From Harmothoe impar (Eukaryota > Annelida > Polychaeta > Phyllodocida > Polynoidae), in assembly GCA_947462335.1 (NCBI GenBank), contig OX381714.1, positions 18,820,618-18,884,617 of the forward strand: a stretch of DNA of 64,000 bases. Reading direction: 5' to 3'. This document shows, piece by piece, positions 47,896 through 59,600 of the stretch (its first letter is position 1; the number at the start of each line of letters is the position of its first letter). The position numbers and the translations under genes were made by a program. Under the pieces are notes generated by a model. It saw nothing but the letters and a program-made list of their open reading frames with translations. It searched no databases and had not been told where the DNA came from.

Positions 47896-48870
47896 GGGAG
47901 TTAGGCGTGAACCCAGGCATGCAACCAGAAAATCTCCATAAAACATGATCAAAACGTATTATTTACTATAATTAACCTTAGATGTGCCATAGGAAGAAGC
48001 ATGTTACATGGTAGTGGCCTCACAAATTTTGTACTTTATGATTTAGAGTGGTTGGATAGCCTTATGTACTGTATAGAGAGCTATGGATGAGGGCGTTAGG
48101 CGTGAACCCACCACGCTGACCGACAGGGTTAACGAGCTAGGAGATGCTCCCTCTACTGTATTCTACCCAATCTCACATATATATTTTGCTGCGCATCAGT
48201 TCTGCCTTATTCTAGTCCTTAAAGCAAGTATAGGGCCCAAAATATTTCTGTATTTTGGGTTCTTGTAAGAAATTGTTAACTTTTTGGCCGGAAAATAATA
48301 TCAAAACACAAATAAAACCTATTATTTCCTATAATTAATCGTATATAGGGCCTACTGTATGGGAAGAAGGGTGGTACATGGTAGCACCTTTGGTTGGATA
48401 CCTTGTATGTACAGCACTGAGAGCTATTGGTGAGGGCGTTAGGCGTGAACCCAGGGCGTTAGGCGTGAACCCAGGGCGTTCGGTGTCAACCCAGAACATA
48501 TATATATGAGCACACAGCTATTGCTACGCATATGGTAGAATAATGCAATTAAAGCATAAAATAACCTATATATATGTAAGTATATTTATAGCATAGCGAA
48601 CTTGATTAAATATAATATCTCTGGATGCTACCACATCAGTAGTGTGTATGTAGGGTGTTAGGTGTGTTCCTCCCTAAAAGTTCCCCAACCTGCACAATAT
48701 CCTCTCTGGGCTACTGTAAGTAACCCTCACTCTTAATTTTTTTTTTAATGTAGATATATATTAGGCCTTACCATGGTACATTCAGATACCCTGTCTACTG
48801 TTTTAATATCAAGGGTGGGGGATATTGTTTAGGGCGTTAGGTGTGATCCCAATAAAGTTCCCCAATGCTT
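47896..48870. repeat. Degenerate ~345-bp repeat with GGGCGTTAGGCGTGAACCCA words
   Basis: The word (G)GGCGTTAGGCGTGAACCCA occurs near 47900, 48092, 48434, 48454 and, in weaker form, 48474, 48654 and 48830. The first complete unit (about 47940-48110) and the second (about 48300-48455) share TTATTT-CTATAATTAA, GGAAGAAG, TACATGGTAG and GAGAGCTAT words in the same order. Background is AT-rich, so the GC-rich word stands out. Confidence 0.65.
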
Positions 48871-50012
48871 TTAGGCCTAAAGGACCTATACCATTCTGCC
48901 TATATGTGCAAATCTGATACTAAAAAATTCCCTTACTTTATTGGGGAAGTGGAACAATAAAGAAATATAGCTATTTATTTTATTAATTATTTGGGCTGCA
49001 CAATGGGTCATCATGATTTTCGGCTGGAAAACGGCTGTTTTTTGGTACTTTTTGACCTCCAGCTCTCTTATTTTCACTCAAAGATAGGCAAAACCGGGGT
49101 ACCCTTTAAAGTCCTGGTCTATCCTGACCACAATACATCCAAAGGATCGATGTTTCTATTATATTTGAAAAAAATATAGGCAGGAGGGAAAAGAGTGAAG
49201 AAAAAAGCAGTTTCGTGAAAATCAGCCTGTGTAAATATTTACACTAGCCATTGAAATTGCAAATCTTACAACACAATCTAACATCATTCAATAATTCAAA
49301 GTCCCACACACCAGACCTATGTACAACCTCAAAATGGGTACATTGATGCCGCCCTAAGTACACAGCTAAGGAAAAGGGGAGTTGGTGTAATATTTCTACA
49401 CGCTTCTGACGAGGAAACATCAGTTTTTAGGTATATCAAAAAGGGGTTTTCAACGCCAAACACTGAAGGATATGGGAAGGGTGTTTGTTTTGATTCGCTT
49501 GAGCAGCTTTTAGCGTTTTCGGGATACAAATAGAAATCAAACCCTCATTTCTATGAAGCAAACGGTGATGAAAATAATTGTGTTTTTAAGTAGCTGCGGG
49601 AAGTGCTTAATTTTCAACAACGGGGGGGGGGGGGCTAGCTGATTGGGTAGTGGGGCAAAAAGTGTGGACCTCTTTACGGGGAAGGGGAGGGGAAGCTGTC
49701 AAGGTATCTTAGAGCAGAATGGGAAGGTTCACATGTTTCAGCGAAACAGTCTGCGCGTTCCTGAGCATATAGATCACTGTTCCATGTATCCCCCATATAA
49801 ATACACTGGTTGGGTGGGGAAGCTGCATTATGCATGCATTCTTGCATTACTCTAGCTATCTATAATTGTTACTGAGTAGTACCTCTCTGCAGCTTAAAGG
49901 CGCAAATCTCGGTACCCCTCGAGCGACAGTCGGAGTGGAGCCGGGACAGGTACTCAGCCCTATAATTATATAGGGGCGCTGGGGCTTTAAGTTGTATTTC
50001 ATATATATTATG
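48871..50012. other. Non-coding stretch
   Basis: Contains a G tract at 49622-49634. No gene recognised. Confidence 0.35.
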
Positions 50013-50128
50013 CACAGGTTTTAACAAGACCTTAGCTTGGAGAGTGAGTAGCCTATAGAGTATCATGGGAAGGTGTGCAACTAAATATCCACACTGATCT
50101 CCAAGCTAAGGTTTTGTTAAAACCTGTG
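50013..50128. mobile_element. Short foldback, CACAGGTTTTAACAAGACCT ends
   Basis: CACAGGTTTTAACAAGACCT and AGCTTGGAG on the left are mirrored by CTCCAAGCTAAGG and TTGTTAAAACCTGTG on the right. The flanking ATATATATTATG / ATATTATATATG extends the symmetry. Confidence 0.7.
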
Positions 50129-50159
50129 ATATTATATATGTGATAGCATTTGTTCATTT

Positions 50160-50432
50160 TGGACACATTTCACTTCGACTCCATGCCTAGGACTTTTATT
50201 TTGACACTTACATTGACGCCTGTATATTTTACAATAATTTGTCAATGTAAAACTTTTATGCCATTCAAAGTGTAGAAAATCGTAATAGTCAAAATTGGAG
50301 TACACAATTAATTGATAAAGATCAAATTCAACTAGAAAAAAGTAACCTGTCTCCCCATGGTCAATAAACCATGTAGCCTTGGCCAAGTGTCAAAATAAAA
50401 GCCCTAGGCATGGATTTAGTGTGAAATGTGCC
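50160..50432. mobile_element. Foldback with GGACACATTTCAC ends
   Basis: The left arm GGACACATTTCACTTCGACT and CATGCCTAGGACTTTTATTT is mirrored on the right by AAATAAAAGCCCTAGGCATG (with small differences) and GTGAAATGTGCC. Length is about 273 bp. Confidence 0.75.
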
Positions 50433-50913
50433 CTAAATGTTGGCATAGATTCGAAGTCAAATACTCTGCCTTGTAATGTCAGTGTTCTTACCATTTTCCC
50501 AATCTGAACATGACATAAGATCTATTCAATTACAACCCATTCAAAATGTCAAACCTCTGTTAGAGCCCTGATGTCGGCCACGAGATTAGGCTAAGCTGGT
50601 AGCTGTAGAAGAAAGGGGATACGGGGGGTACCAATGGTACCCATGGGAATGCCACTGGATCCCGCTATGCTAGTGAGGATTAAGGGTTGGAGGAATCGGC
50701 TATACATACATCCGATTTAGGAAAAACGTTGAAAGTTGGCCGAATTAAGTCACTGATTTAGGACCCCGATAGTGTCAAATATATTTGATATTACTAGTAG
50801 AGATAAATCTATTATACCAATAAAAAATTCGTCAATAAACACAACCAACAACAACAAAATGATTCGCGGATTACAGAAATAAACTTTTATTTCTAAATAA
50901 ACCGTCACTACAG
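50433..50913. other. Non-coding stretch
   Basis: No gene or clear element recognised. Confidence 0.35.
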
Positions 50914-50915
50914 TA

Positions 50916-51091
50916 GGTGAGTTCGGTAGCAGGTTTTTATTGACCGGATCTACCAGCCTGCCTACTCTCCCAGGCTACCCCTCGCAAACACCCAGCTAAG
51001 TTTTACTGAAGCTTGGTCTTTGTGAGGGGTGGCCTGAGGTAGGAGGCAGGCTGGTAGATCCGCTCAATAAAAACCTGATACCGAACTCACC
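50916..51091. mobile_element. GGTGAGTTCGGTA MITE copy 1, TA duplication
   Basis: A 176-bp element with inverted ends GGTGAGTTCGGTAGCAGGTT / AACCTGATACCGAACTCACC flanked by TA. The arms include TTTTTATTGACCGG and CTACCAGCCTGCCTAC. A second copy lies at 55163-55331. TA targeting suggests a Tc1/mariner-type mobiliser (inference). Confidence 0.8.
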
Positions 51092-51101
51092 TATTGAAAC
51101 T

Positions 51102-51233
51102 CCCCAGTATGTTGTTTGATCCCCAGTATGTACCTGGGAGCAGGTGTGTATGGCCAGGTGTGGGGGGTAATAGGCTATGCTGGCCGTCAGGATGACTGGT
51201 CAAGCGTACATGAGGATCAAACAACATACTGGG
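51102..51233. mobile_element. Foldback with CCCCAGTATGTTGTTTGATC ends
   Basis: Left arm CCCCAGTATGTTGTTTGATC and right arm GGATCAAACAACATACTGGG are inverted copies around a ~90-bp GC-richer loop. It lies 10 bp after the preceding MITE. Confidence 0.75.
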
Positions 51234-51718
51234 TCAATTGATCCGCCATTATGCCCTATTACCTAGAACCTGGTATTGAGTTCAACCCTCAGCGCCCTTA
51301 TAAATAGGGCTGACTACCTGTCCCGGCTCCACGTACGGGACTGTTGCTGGAGGGGCCTTTAACTAAGGGCAATGGTCGCAGAGGGAACACATCACCACAA
51401 ACACCAAAACATGGTTCATCTCTGTGTCAACTACTGTGGTGGCGCTAGATTGGGACTAATCTTACAATGATTACTTCTATCAATATTTTCTATTTGCAAT
51501 ATACTTGACCAGTATGTGTGCCTAGCATTTTATTTCTGGGTACCACTTTTCTGGTGAATATTCCTCACCCTCAACCAACCAAATGTCTAACCTTTACTGA
51601 GGGGATCGTACATCAAGCCCAGTGCCTGAATGCGGGAGGGGAGTGTTTTTCCACAAAAGATTCTATTTCTGGCCAGCATAGCAAATTACCTCCGACAAAC
51701 ACATGCGCCCAGGCACAT

Positions 51719-51897
51719 TATGGGGATCAAACAATACAATGTACAATGGGTAGTCTTAGTATACAGACCATACACCCTTGGGGATCATACAGATCAACAG
51801 TATTGCCTGTGTGCCCTTGGAGTAAGGGGAGCACTATAGGTCGTAACTGGTTGGTTCTACCTGAATCTACCTCACTATGCTTTATTTGATCCCCATT
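51719..51897. repeat. Possible foldback with GGGGATCAAA / TTTGATCCCC ends
   Basis: GGGGATCAAACAATAC at the left and TTATTTGATCCCC at the right form short inverted ends about 175 bp apart; the termini resemble the 51102-51233 element. The arms are short, so the call is tentative. Confidence 0.4.
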
Positions 51898-52309
51898 GCA
51901 TTGGCCGTCCGCACATGAACCAAGTACCCATGAATCGACATACCTTCTATTTCTAACTATGGTGCCGTTTTGGGGCAAGTGTACCCTGGGGTGATTGACT
52001 GACATGACCCCAGGCCATCTGATGACCTGAGGTCATACTGGTCAATCATCCCCGCATTTTGATTGAATTCTAATCACAACAAATGCTGCAAAAGGTGCCT
52101 CACACAGGTATTTGAGTACTCAGCATAAATCCAAAGTGACATTAGCAATAATTGTACATGCAATGTTTATAAAATTAAGGATTTGACAAGGTATAGTGAA
52201 CCCTGCCACTACTCTTTCAGAAATAAGTCAGATACAACCGTCCTTCCCACTCCAGCCAGAGTTAGTCCTGGACTGAACGTTCACAGTCTGAGAAATTACT
52301 TACGTTCCT
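51898..52309. other. Non-coding stretch
   Basis: GGGGTGATTGACTG and TGGTCAATCATCCCC (51979-52053) make a small inverted pair. No gene recognised. Confidence 0.35.
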
Positions 52310-53671
52310 GGCTGTGTCTCATGAGATTGAACAATTGGTCGAGTTACATTGTAATGTTGGTCTGCTACGTCGCAGTGTGGGCAAACACAGCTTACATGTG
52401 ATCATGTGGTCAGGTACCCTGGCCATGATAGCTACACACCAGGGTGGTATTTGTAATCGTATCTGGCTTATGGTCATCCACAGGTTTCACTTTACAATAC
52501 ATTGTGTTAAATGTATGTGATCATGTGTACCCCTTGATAGATGATATCTGTCACTTTGATGCAACCTGTGGCAGCAGACTACACCCGGTCAAAGACTACA
52601 CAGGTCCAGGACTAGAGTACTGTGGGGTATTACTAGCAGGGGGGGGGGGTATTACTGGCACCCTGGCAGTGTTGTAGGGATTCTTTGCTAGGCAAATCTT
52701 CTCAGGGTAGCCAATGATAATTCAAGACATTTTGGGGACCTATCCCCTTACCCTAAAGGACAAAAAAATTGGAAATGAAACTTTGTGATTAGGATAATTC
52801 CGTTCAAAGTTATGATCCCTGAGTCATTAAACTCAAGATTGGTGGAGTTATAGGTTTTGCCAAGATGTGAGAGGAATAGGATCCAGATTCACAGCTTCAC
52901 CTATATGAGTTTCATAAACCTTAAGCATAATTCCACGGCCAAGTTATGTCCTCTGTCTGCTAGAACAGTCACTTTTGAACTGGGTTTCAATGCCCCCAAG
53001 ATGGCGGGGGTGCCAGTAATACCAACAGATTTGTATAGGTGTGGGTATTACTGGCACCCATCTTGCCGTCATCCTTTCTAGTTAAGATGGACATGATAAT
53101 AATCAGTTAATGATTCTTTCTTCGACACTGCATTGTATATTTATATGTTTGGTTTAAAAACAAAGCTGTTTCCTTAGTAATTTGGATTCTTTGGGTATCC
53201 AAAACAACATTCACAAACAATTTCACTGCAATTGTGTGAGGTCCAGGTCTGTGTTTGGCTGTACATCAATGATATATGAGTGTGGCATGTCAGGATGTCT
53301 CTTTAATCCCTTCATGGATGACACATTATTGTGTGTCCCCAACATGGTTGGTTAATATTTTTTGTAAAACTATGGCTTTTTCTAAGGAAAGCATAGGGGT
53401 GCCAGTAATACCCCCAGCCATGCCAGTAATACCAACAAAATCCTGGATTATTCCAACATAAATATTCATATGACAACATGAATTATTTTAACCATAACTG
53501 GTGGAACATGTGACAAAGTCCATGCTTCATGGATGGGAAAAGAGAAATTCTCAAAAGAAATCACAGAAATCGTACCAGGGGTAAAAACTCCTTAGGGTGC
53601 CAGTAATACCCCACGGTACTCTACAGCCGGTCAAAGACGTTTCAATTTTATCAATCGCATGAGACACGGCC
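52310..53671. mobile_element. 1.36-kb GGCTGTGTCTC foldback with second iterated motif
   Basis: Ends are GGCTGTGTCTCATGAGATTG and the complement of a CGCATGAGACACGGCC end. One copy of the CGGTCAAAGAC word lies inside each end. A second word, GGTATTACTGGCACC, occurs about seven times in both orientations (near 52626, 52649, 52990, 53046, 53398, 53422, 53597). Flanks TCCT / ACCT could be a decayed 4-bp duplication. Several 60-77-codon frames inside have no family resemblance. It is the longest member of its family here and might derive from an autonomous element. Confidence 0.65.
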
Positions 53672-53906
53672 ACCTACACTGTTGTGAACTACAGACCCTT
53701 GCTAAAGCGATAATTCTGGTGGCTCCATATGGGTGGCCATGTTAGTTCTATTCTCGGAATATCCCGCGAGATTCAGCCGGGTACGAGACTCACGCACCCA
53801 ATGATATGCCAGGAAGCAGCTGCGTTCTGAGAACCTGCTGGTGACGGCCTGCATGTGTTGATCACAGGAACAAGTTCACTCCCGTTTTATTGCTATACAC
53901 CTAGAA

Positions 53907-54243
53907 GGCTGTGTCTCACGACCTTGGGCCAATGTTTTTGTCTCTGACCAGGTGCCATCTCTGACCAGGTGCCGTCTCTGACCAGGTGCCGTCTCTGACC
54001 AGGTGCCATCTCTGACCGGCTTGGCTTGATAAGGTCAAAAAACCAACAGCAGGAGGCTAATTATAATTATAATTATAAATATATAACAACCGCCATAACG
54101 TTTTTACAAATCCTTATATATATGAATACAATTCTTTTTTCTGACACCTGGTCAGAGACGGCACCTGGTCAGAGACGGCACCTGGTAAGAGACGGCACCC
54201 GGTCAGAGACAAACACATTGGCCCAAGGTCGTGAGACATAGCC
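53907..54243. mobile_element. GGCTGTGTCTC foldback with 17-bp iterated motifs, copy 2
   Basis: A 337-bp element with ends GGCTGTGTCTCACGACCTTG / CAAGGTCGTGAGACATAGCC. GTCTCTGACCAGGTGCC is iterated five times on the left and four times, inverted, on the right. The middle (ACCAACAGCAGGAGGCTAAT) matches copy 1 at 35686-35994. Flanks AGAA / AGGA differ by one base. Confidence 0.8.
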
Positions 54244-54832
54244 AGGATATCATGGGTTCAACTCCCACTTTGGCACAATGACAATGAGTAGTACTGTTGA
54301 TAGCGAATGCATGCATTACTATTTCAATAAACAAGGATCGATGCTTCAAATGGGTTGATAAATAATTTTTAAAATGCGTACTATGTATTGTGCCAAGGAG
54401 GGACACTAACCCACAATTCCATTCACAACCTCATTAAAAAGTCATCCAGGATTCAAGATCTATTTCATAATTTCATCCAGGCCTAACATTGGAAATGGTC
54501 GTGGATTGATTGAGGCTGCAGCTAATCTGACCCCAACCTGATCTAGTTTCAAGCTCATTCACTGATCAATGTATGGAACTAGATCATTTCCATACATTTG
54601 ATCCCAATACTTGGGGGTTTCAACAAAAAACTATTTTGAAATTGAGACTAGAGTTTTTCAAAAAAGGAATTCTCGATTTTGGACTCCAGGGTATCACCTT
54701 CTTGGTAAAGAAAGTAACACCCAGTGTACTGACTCGTGTGTGAACCATATGAACAGCGCAGAACCAGTAGATTCTTATTTTGTTATAAAAAAGAAATTCT
54801 ATCCCCAACTCATTACATAAAGAGTTCGGGGT
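54244..54832. other. Non-coding stretch
   Basis: No gene or element recognised. Confidence 0.35.
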
Positions 54833-54981
54833 GGCTGCCGTCCAAAAGCTGGGACTCTACTACTCGTTTTTGTCATCAGATCCGAGCTATTCTCACAAAT
54901 CGGACCCATCTGTCGTCCAAAAGCTGGGACTCTACTACCCGTTTTTGTCATCATATCCGAGCTATTCTCACGAATCTGACC
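54833..54981. repeat. ~74-bp tandem dimer
   Basis: GTCCAAAAGCTGGGACTCTA and CGTTTTTGTCATCA and TCCGAGCTATTCTCAC recur in the same order about 74 bases apart, giving two units. Confidence 0.85.
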
Positions 54982-55162
54982 CAAACAAATCTAAAGAAAA
55001 TGAAAATATAATCAGAATCTAACATGAGACCATCCATGTTACCATTATCTGACAGATATACCTTTGTGAGAATGGACCAGAAAATCGGTTGGTGGAGCCC
55101 CAGCTATACACTTGTTTTGTACATTTCTATTTGAGCTTCTGATTATACTGCAGCCTAGTGTA

Positions 55163-55331
55163 GGTGAGTTCGGTATCAGGTTTTTATTGACCGGGTCTAC
55201 CAGCCTGCCTACTGCACGAGACTACCCCTCGCAAAGTACAAGCTTCTGTAAAACCTAGCTGGGTGTTTATGAGGTAGTAGGCAGGCTGGTGTATCCTCCG
55301 GTCAATAAAAAAACATGATAACAAACTCAGC
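55163..55331. mobile_element. GGTGAGTTCGGTA MITE copy 2, TA duplication
   Basis: Same ends and order as 50916-51091 (GGTGAGTTCGGTATCAGGTT, CTACCAGCCTGCCTACTG), flanked by TA. The right arm is more diverged than the left. Confidence 0.8.
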
Positions 55332-55671
55332 TAGTGTGAGTACTTCTACTCATGCCCAGAGGGGATGACTCCGCGGCTCTGCCTGGTGTCAAACGCATGC
55401 GTAATAATGTCCAGTCCAGGACCCAAGCAGGTTTTCAGTGGTCAGAGAGCCATCAGGTAGTGACACCAATGGCAATTAGGGGAATTAGCTACTGTAGGAT
55501 TTTGTTGTGGATAGATAAGAACTCTAGTAGCTTGATGTCATATGCTGAATCTGTATTCCTGTATGGTGGTGTAAGAACAACTGAACCACAACTGAACTGA
55601 AACCTCAGGCAGACTGCTTTTTATAGACCTACAGAGTCCTGCAGTCATACACTGGAACACTATAGAACAGT

Positions 55672-56016
55672 CAGTGGCGTAGGAAAAGGGGGGGCCAGGG
55701 GGGCCCGGGCCCCCCCAATCACTGAGGAGGGGGGGGGGCCTGAATATGTTTGGGCCCCCCCAAAATTTGTCAAGACCCCCAATAAAATACACACAATTTT
55801 CTATCCTTGCCTCTCTTGCATAGGGAGAAGTGGGGTCAGAGAGGCCTGGGCCCCCAATCAAAACTAAAGGGGGCTCAAATACTACTTTTCTATACAGTTC
55901 CAATATAAGCATGTATACAATATATCATGCAAAGCAGGCGATACTTAAACTTAGTTGAAGTGGGCCCCCCTGGGCCCCCCCCCCCCCCCAATGAAGATTT
56001 GCTTCCTACGCCTCTG
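55672..56016. mobile_element. MITE with CAGNGGCGTAGGAA ends, copy 2
   Basis: About 345 bp, starting CAGTGGCGTAGGAAAAGG and ending TTCCTACGCCTCTG. AACAG lies on both sides (with one extra T at the left), consistent with the 5-bp duplication seen for copy 1 at 47647. The interior is rich in GGGCCC homopolymers. It lies just upstream of the SLC22 gene. Confidence 0.65.
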
Positions 56017-56094
56017 AACAGACCTGGGTATGACACAATGGTACATGCTTCTGGAAGTTTCCTGAACGGGCAGATAGTAAACAAGTAGAACAAG

Positions 56095-56240
56095 CAAACC
56101 GCGGCTTATACGCAAGTCAGATCGCAGGTGCGGCTTATAGGATCGGCCCAGAGACAGTGTGCGGCTTATACGTGAGTTTTAGCACCTATGGTACAGTATT
56201 AGATATGTGAGTTAGGCTTATACGCGAGGTTTTACGGTAT
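56095..56240. repeat. GCGGCTTATACG repeats with GTTTTACGGTA end
   Basis: The word GCGGCTTATA recurs three times (56100, 56130, 56161), followed by AGGCTTATACGCGAGGTTTT and ACGGTA. The final stretch resembles the terminus of the 3381-3561 element family (ACCGTA...). It is probably a partial TA-type MITE. Confidence 0.45.
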
Positions 56241-56639
56241 CGCATTTTTCTCAGACATACTTAGTTGAAGAGCCAACAGTTGAAGATGGACAATGTTATG
56301 CATGCGTTTGACACCAGGCAGAGCCGTGGTATGTCCCCACCCCTGCTTCTACCAGGGTCGCACTTTTCTGAATATTGCGGAGAATAAACATTGGTAGTTC
56401 ATGTGCACTTGTTGACTCCAATATCTCAGACCACTATTACGCACCCGGTCTGTAGAAAAGATTCTTAGCCATTACATCATACATAAATAAGTGCAGCTGG
56501 TGAATGTCAGCAAGTCTGAGGGGCACTTTTGTCGTTGTGGTCAAAGAACAAGCATCTCTCCTGGTTCATACAGATCCTGTCCATACAGCTAGTATTAGCT
56601 ATCAACTCAAGATTGTCAAGTCTTGTTCTTTCATTTTGC

Positions 56640-56641
56640 AG
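56640..56641 (+). other. Splice acceptor upstream of the SLC22 start
   Basis: TCATTTTGCAG|ACAGAG has a pyrimidine-rich tract and AG at 56640-56641, so the first coding exon probably starts at 56642 with 18 bases of 5' UTR. An upstream non-coding exon is implied but was not located. Confidence 0.5.
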
Positions 56642-56659
56642 ACAGAGAAGAGCATTACA

Positions 56660-59600
56660 ATGAAGTTTGACGAGGCGTTAGTCAAGTACGTGGGTACTTT
56701 AGGTCGCTACCAGCTGTTAGTGTCCATCCTACTCTGCACGGTGGCCATACCCACCTGTATGTGCTCCATGGTCATCATGTTTAGCGCCGGTAAGATGGGG
56801 CACTGGTGTCATGTTCCCCAGCCACTGGACGGTCCGGGCGCCAACCTAACCCATGAGGAATGGCTGAATCTGACTGTCCCTGTGGACTATGTTGGGGGGA
56901 TGGCACGCAGGGTGCAGTGTGAGGCCTATAACGTGGAGAGTGTGGAGCAGCTCATGGGAGGGAATGCCACATCTACCTCAGCCTGCAGTGCCTATGAATA
57001 TGACCACTCAACTTATCAGGCTACTATTATGTCACAGGTAAGGAGAGTAGTTATAATCATAAGATTTTGGGATCTGGATCTGTTGGACATCGTCCTTTTT
57101 TCATCCTATCAGATTTAATTATTTAAAACGCCATACACACATTTATGTAGACATTATGAACACAGTTATACTGTATAACTAAAATATCATGATCGACACC
57201 AAATTAGCTTCAGGCCCCAATTAAAGTTGCTATATTGAGTTTTTTTTAAATTATAGATCTTACTTAAATGAGCTCTAAATACCTTAATAGTGCAATATTT
57301 AGGGGAAGGGTAACTAAAAATTATCATCCATGTATGGTGACAGGTCAGAAATGGGGTCCGATGTGGCACAGTCATGCTCTTTTACAACATATTTTCAATG
57401 GGTGTGATAAAATAATGCACAAATTTATTTCAAATCGACTAAACAGTTGGCAGTAAAATCTAATTTAAGCAAAATGGTTTGAGAAAGTATGGTATTTGTG
57501 AACTTTCTGTCTCATTTTTGAGAAGATTTAATTTTGAGCCACAATCATGCTGTGTGCTAACTTTAGGATAATGTGTTTCAATGTTTACTTTCAGTGGGAC
57601 CTTGTCTGTGACAGAAGCTACTTGGTGTCCCTGACCCAATCCTTAGGCATGGCAGGACTTTGCTTTGGTGGACTCATGGGTGGCGTTAGTGACAGGTAAC
57701 ATAATATGTGGTTATGAAACTAGATCTCCTTTGTTAAAACAGTGATGAAGCCGATCTTTAATTGACTGCTTTCATGAGGCTAATCGATGGCCAAATGACT
57801 AAAGAAACTGTCAGTTTGGTCAGATTTCCGTGGAACTCTGCCTCTGTACCAAGTTGTGTGTTAAGTGAACAGTCCAATAAATATCACTACAGTCTCCATC
57901 ACTAGATCAGTAATCAAATACAAATATACAAATTTCAGATTCATCTAAAGTTTCCCTTTTCAGATTTGGTCGTCGTCCTTCTATCATTGTGACACTTATC
58001 CTTTTATTTGGAATCACCCTAGCCACAGGGTTTTCTCCAAACCTGCCATTCTTTATGGTTATGACTTTCGTGATTTTTTCTGTGGAGGCTATAACTTACA
58101 TCACTGCATTTACATATGGTAAGTATATAAATAATATTGGAGTAACCTGTTAATATTCAGAATGCATGTACACCCATTCAACATGGACAGGACTATAGCT
58201 TAACACCTCCAGTTTATCAACAAGCAACAAACCTATAGTGGATCTCTAAAGTAAGGAATGGATTGCATAGTGGAAAGGTGTCAACTACTTTATCTGTTTC
58301 AAAAAGGACAAATTAAAAGAGAACACATTGAGAGAGTTCACCTCATGTAGTGTAATAGAGATTCTAAAGAATATATAACACTGAAGAAATTGTTTCATTT
58401 CTTTTGTTACCAGTGGTGGAGCTGCTTGGCCCACGGTGGCGCGCCCAGATTGCTGTCATCATGCCTGAGATGTACGGACTAGGCTACATGATTCTGGCAG
58501 CATTGGCCTACCTGTTCAGGAGCTGGCCTCATCTCTACTGGTCCATCATGCCCACCTGTCTCATGGTGGCCCTGCCCATGATATGGTATGTATTTAGTAT
58601 TATCATTAACATTCAGGGAAAATACATAGTTCAATATATGGTAGTAATATCTTAAATTCCCAAAGGGCGTATTCCACTGATGCCGGTCAGCTGTGATTTC
58701 TTTGTTCAATGAAAGTTCGCAACGTTAAAGTTATGGACGGATGTCATCCGACCAACAGCATCACAGCTGATTCCATCAGCAGGAAACTCAATGATGGCTA
58801 GTGATTGACTGTTGGATGTATATATCATAGTAGGTATGTGTGTATATATGATTTGTTATTTATATTAAGCCATGTACGGGTAACACTATTATGGTTGTAT
58901 GTGCGTAAAAATAAGTAAATTTCATTATAGGTGCACAACACATTTTAAAATTGTAGATATGAATTCTTCCTTAAATATCTTATTCGTCTATTCCCCTTAT
59001 GACACAGTCTTATGCCAGAGTCCCCTAGGTGGTTGTATGCTAGGAAAAGGGATGCCGAGGGGATCCTTAATATGATAGCAAGGCGCAATGGAAAACCAAC
59101 TCCATTCAAAATAAACGTTCAGCTGGTAAGTTTTAGGCCAATGTGACTTTCCACTCATATTTTTAACAGCGGTTTCAATCCATACAAAATAACATCAGTG
59201 TAAGAATATAACAGAAATTGGCTTCTGTCCTGCATTTAAACACAAGAAAGGAAACTGGGTGAATCTGACTTTTTTTCTTTTTGAGTTTGTAGATGTGCAT
59301 TAATTTTTACTGCAACAAATTGAATTTCAAAATACAACATAATTCAAAAATCTTGTGGGACTTATAATAATAGAGGTTTAACATTATAATGCTTAATATC
59401 AGTATAGTAATGGTCAATGTTGAATTGTATTGGTGTCATGTTGCAGGAGGAAAATAAGAGGACTGGTCAATGGAGAGAATTCATCACATCACCCTTGCTT
59501 CTCTTACGTTCAGCTGTTATATTCTATGCATGGTAGGTACAAAGTAGAACCAATAACTGGGTAAAATGTTACCACTATTCCATATAATTATCATATGTTA

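Noticed and set aside
52183..52677. Short + strand frames with hydrophobic stretches
   Set aside because: They fall largely inside the 1.36-kb foldback element and show no conserved domain.
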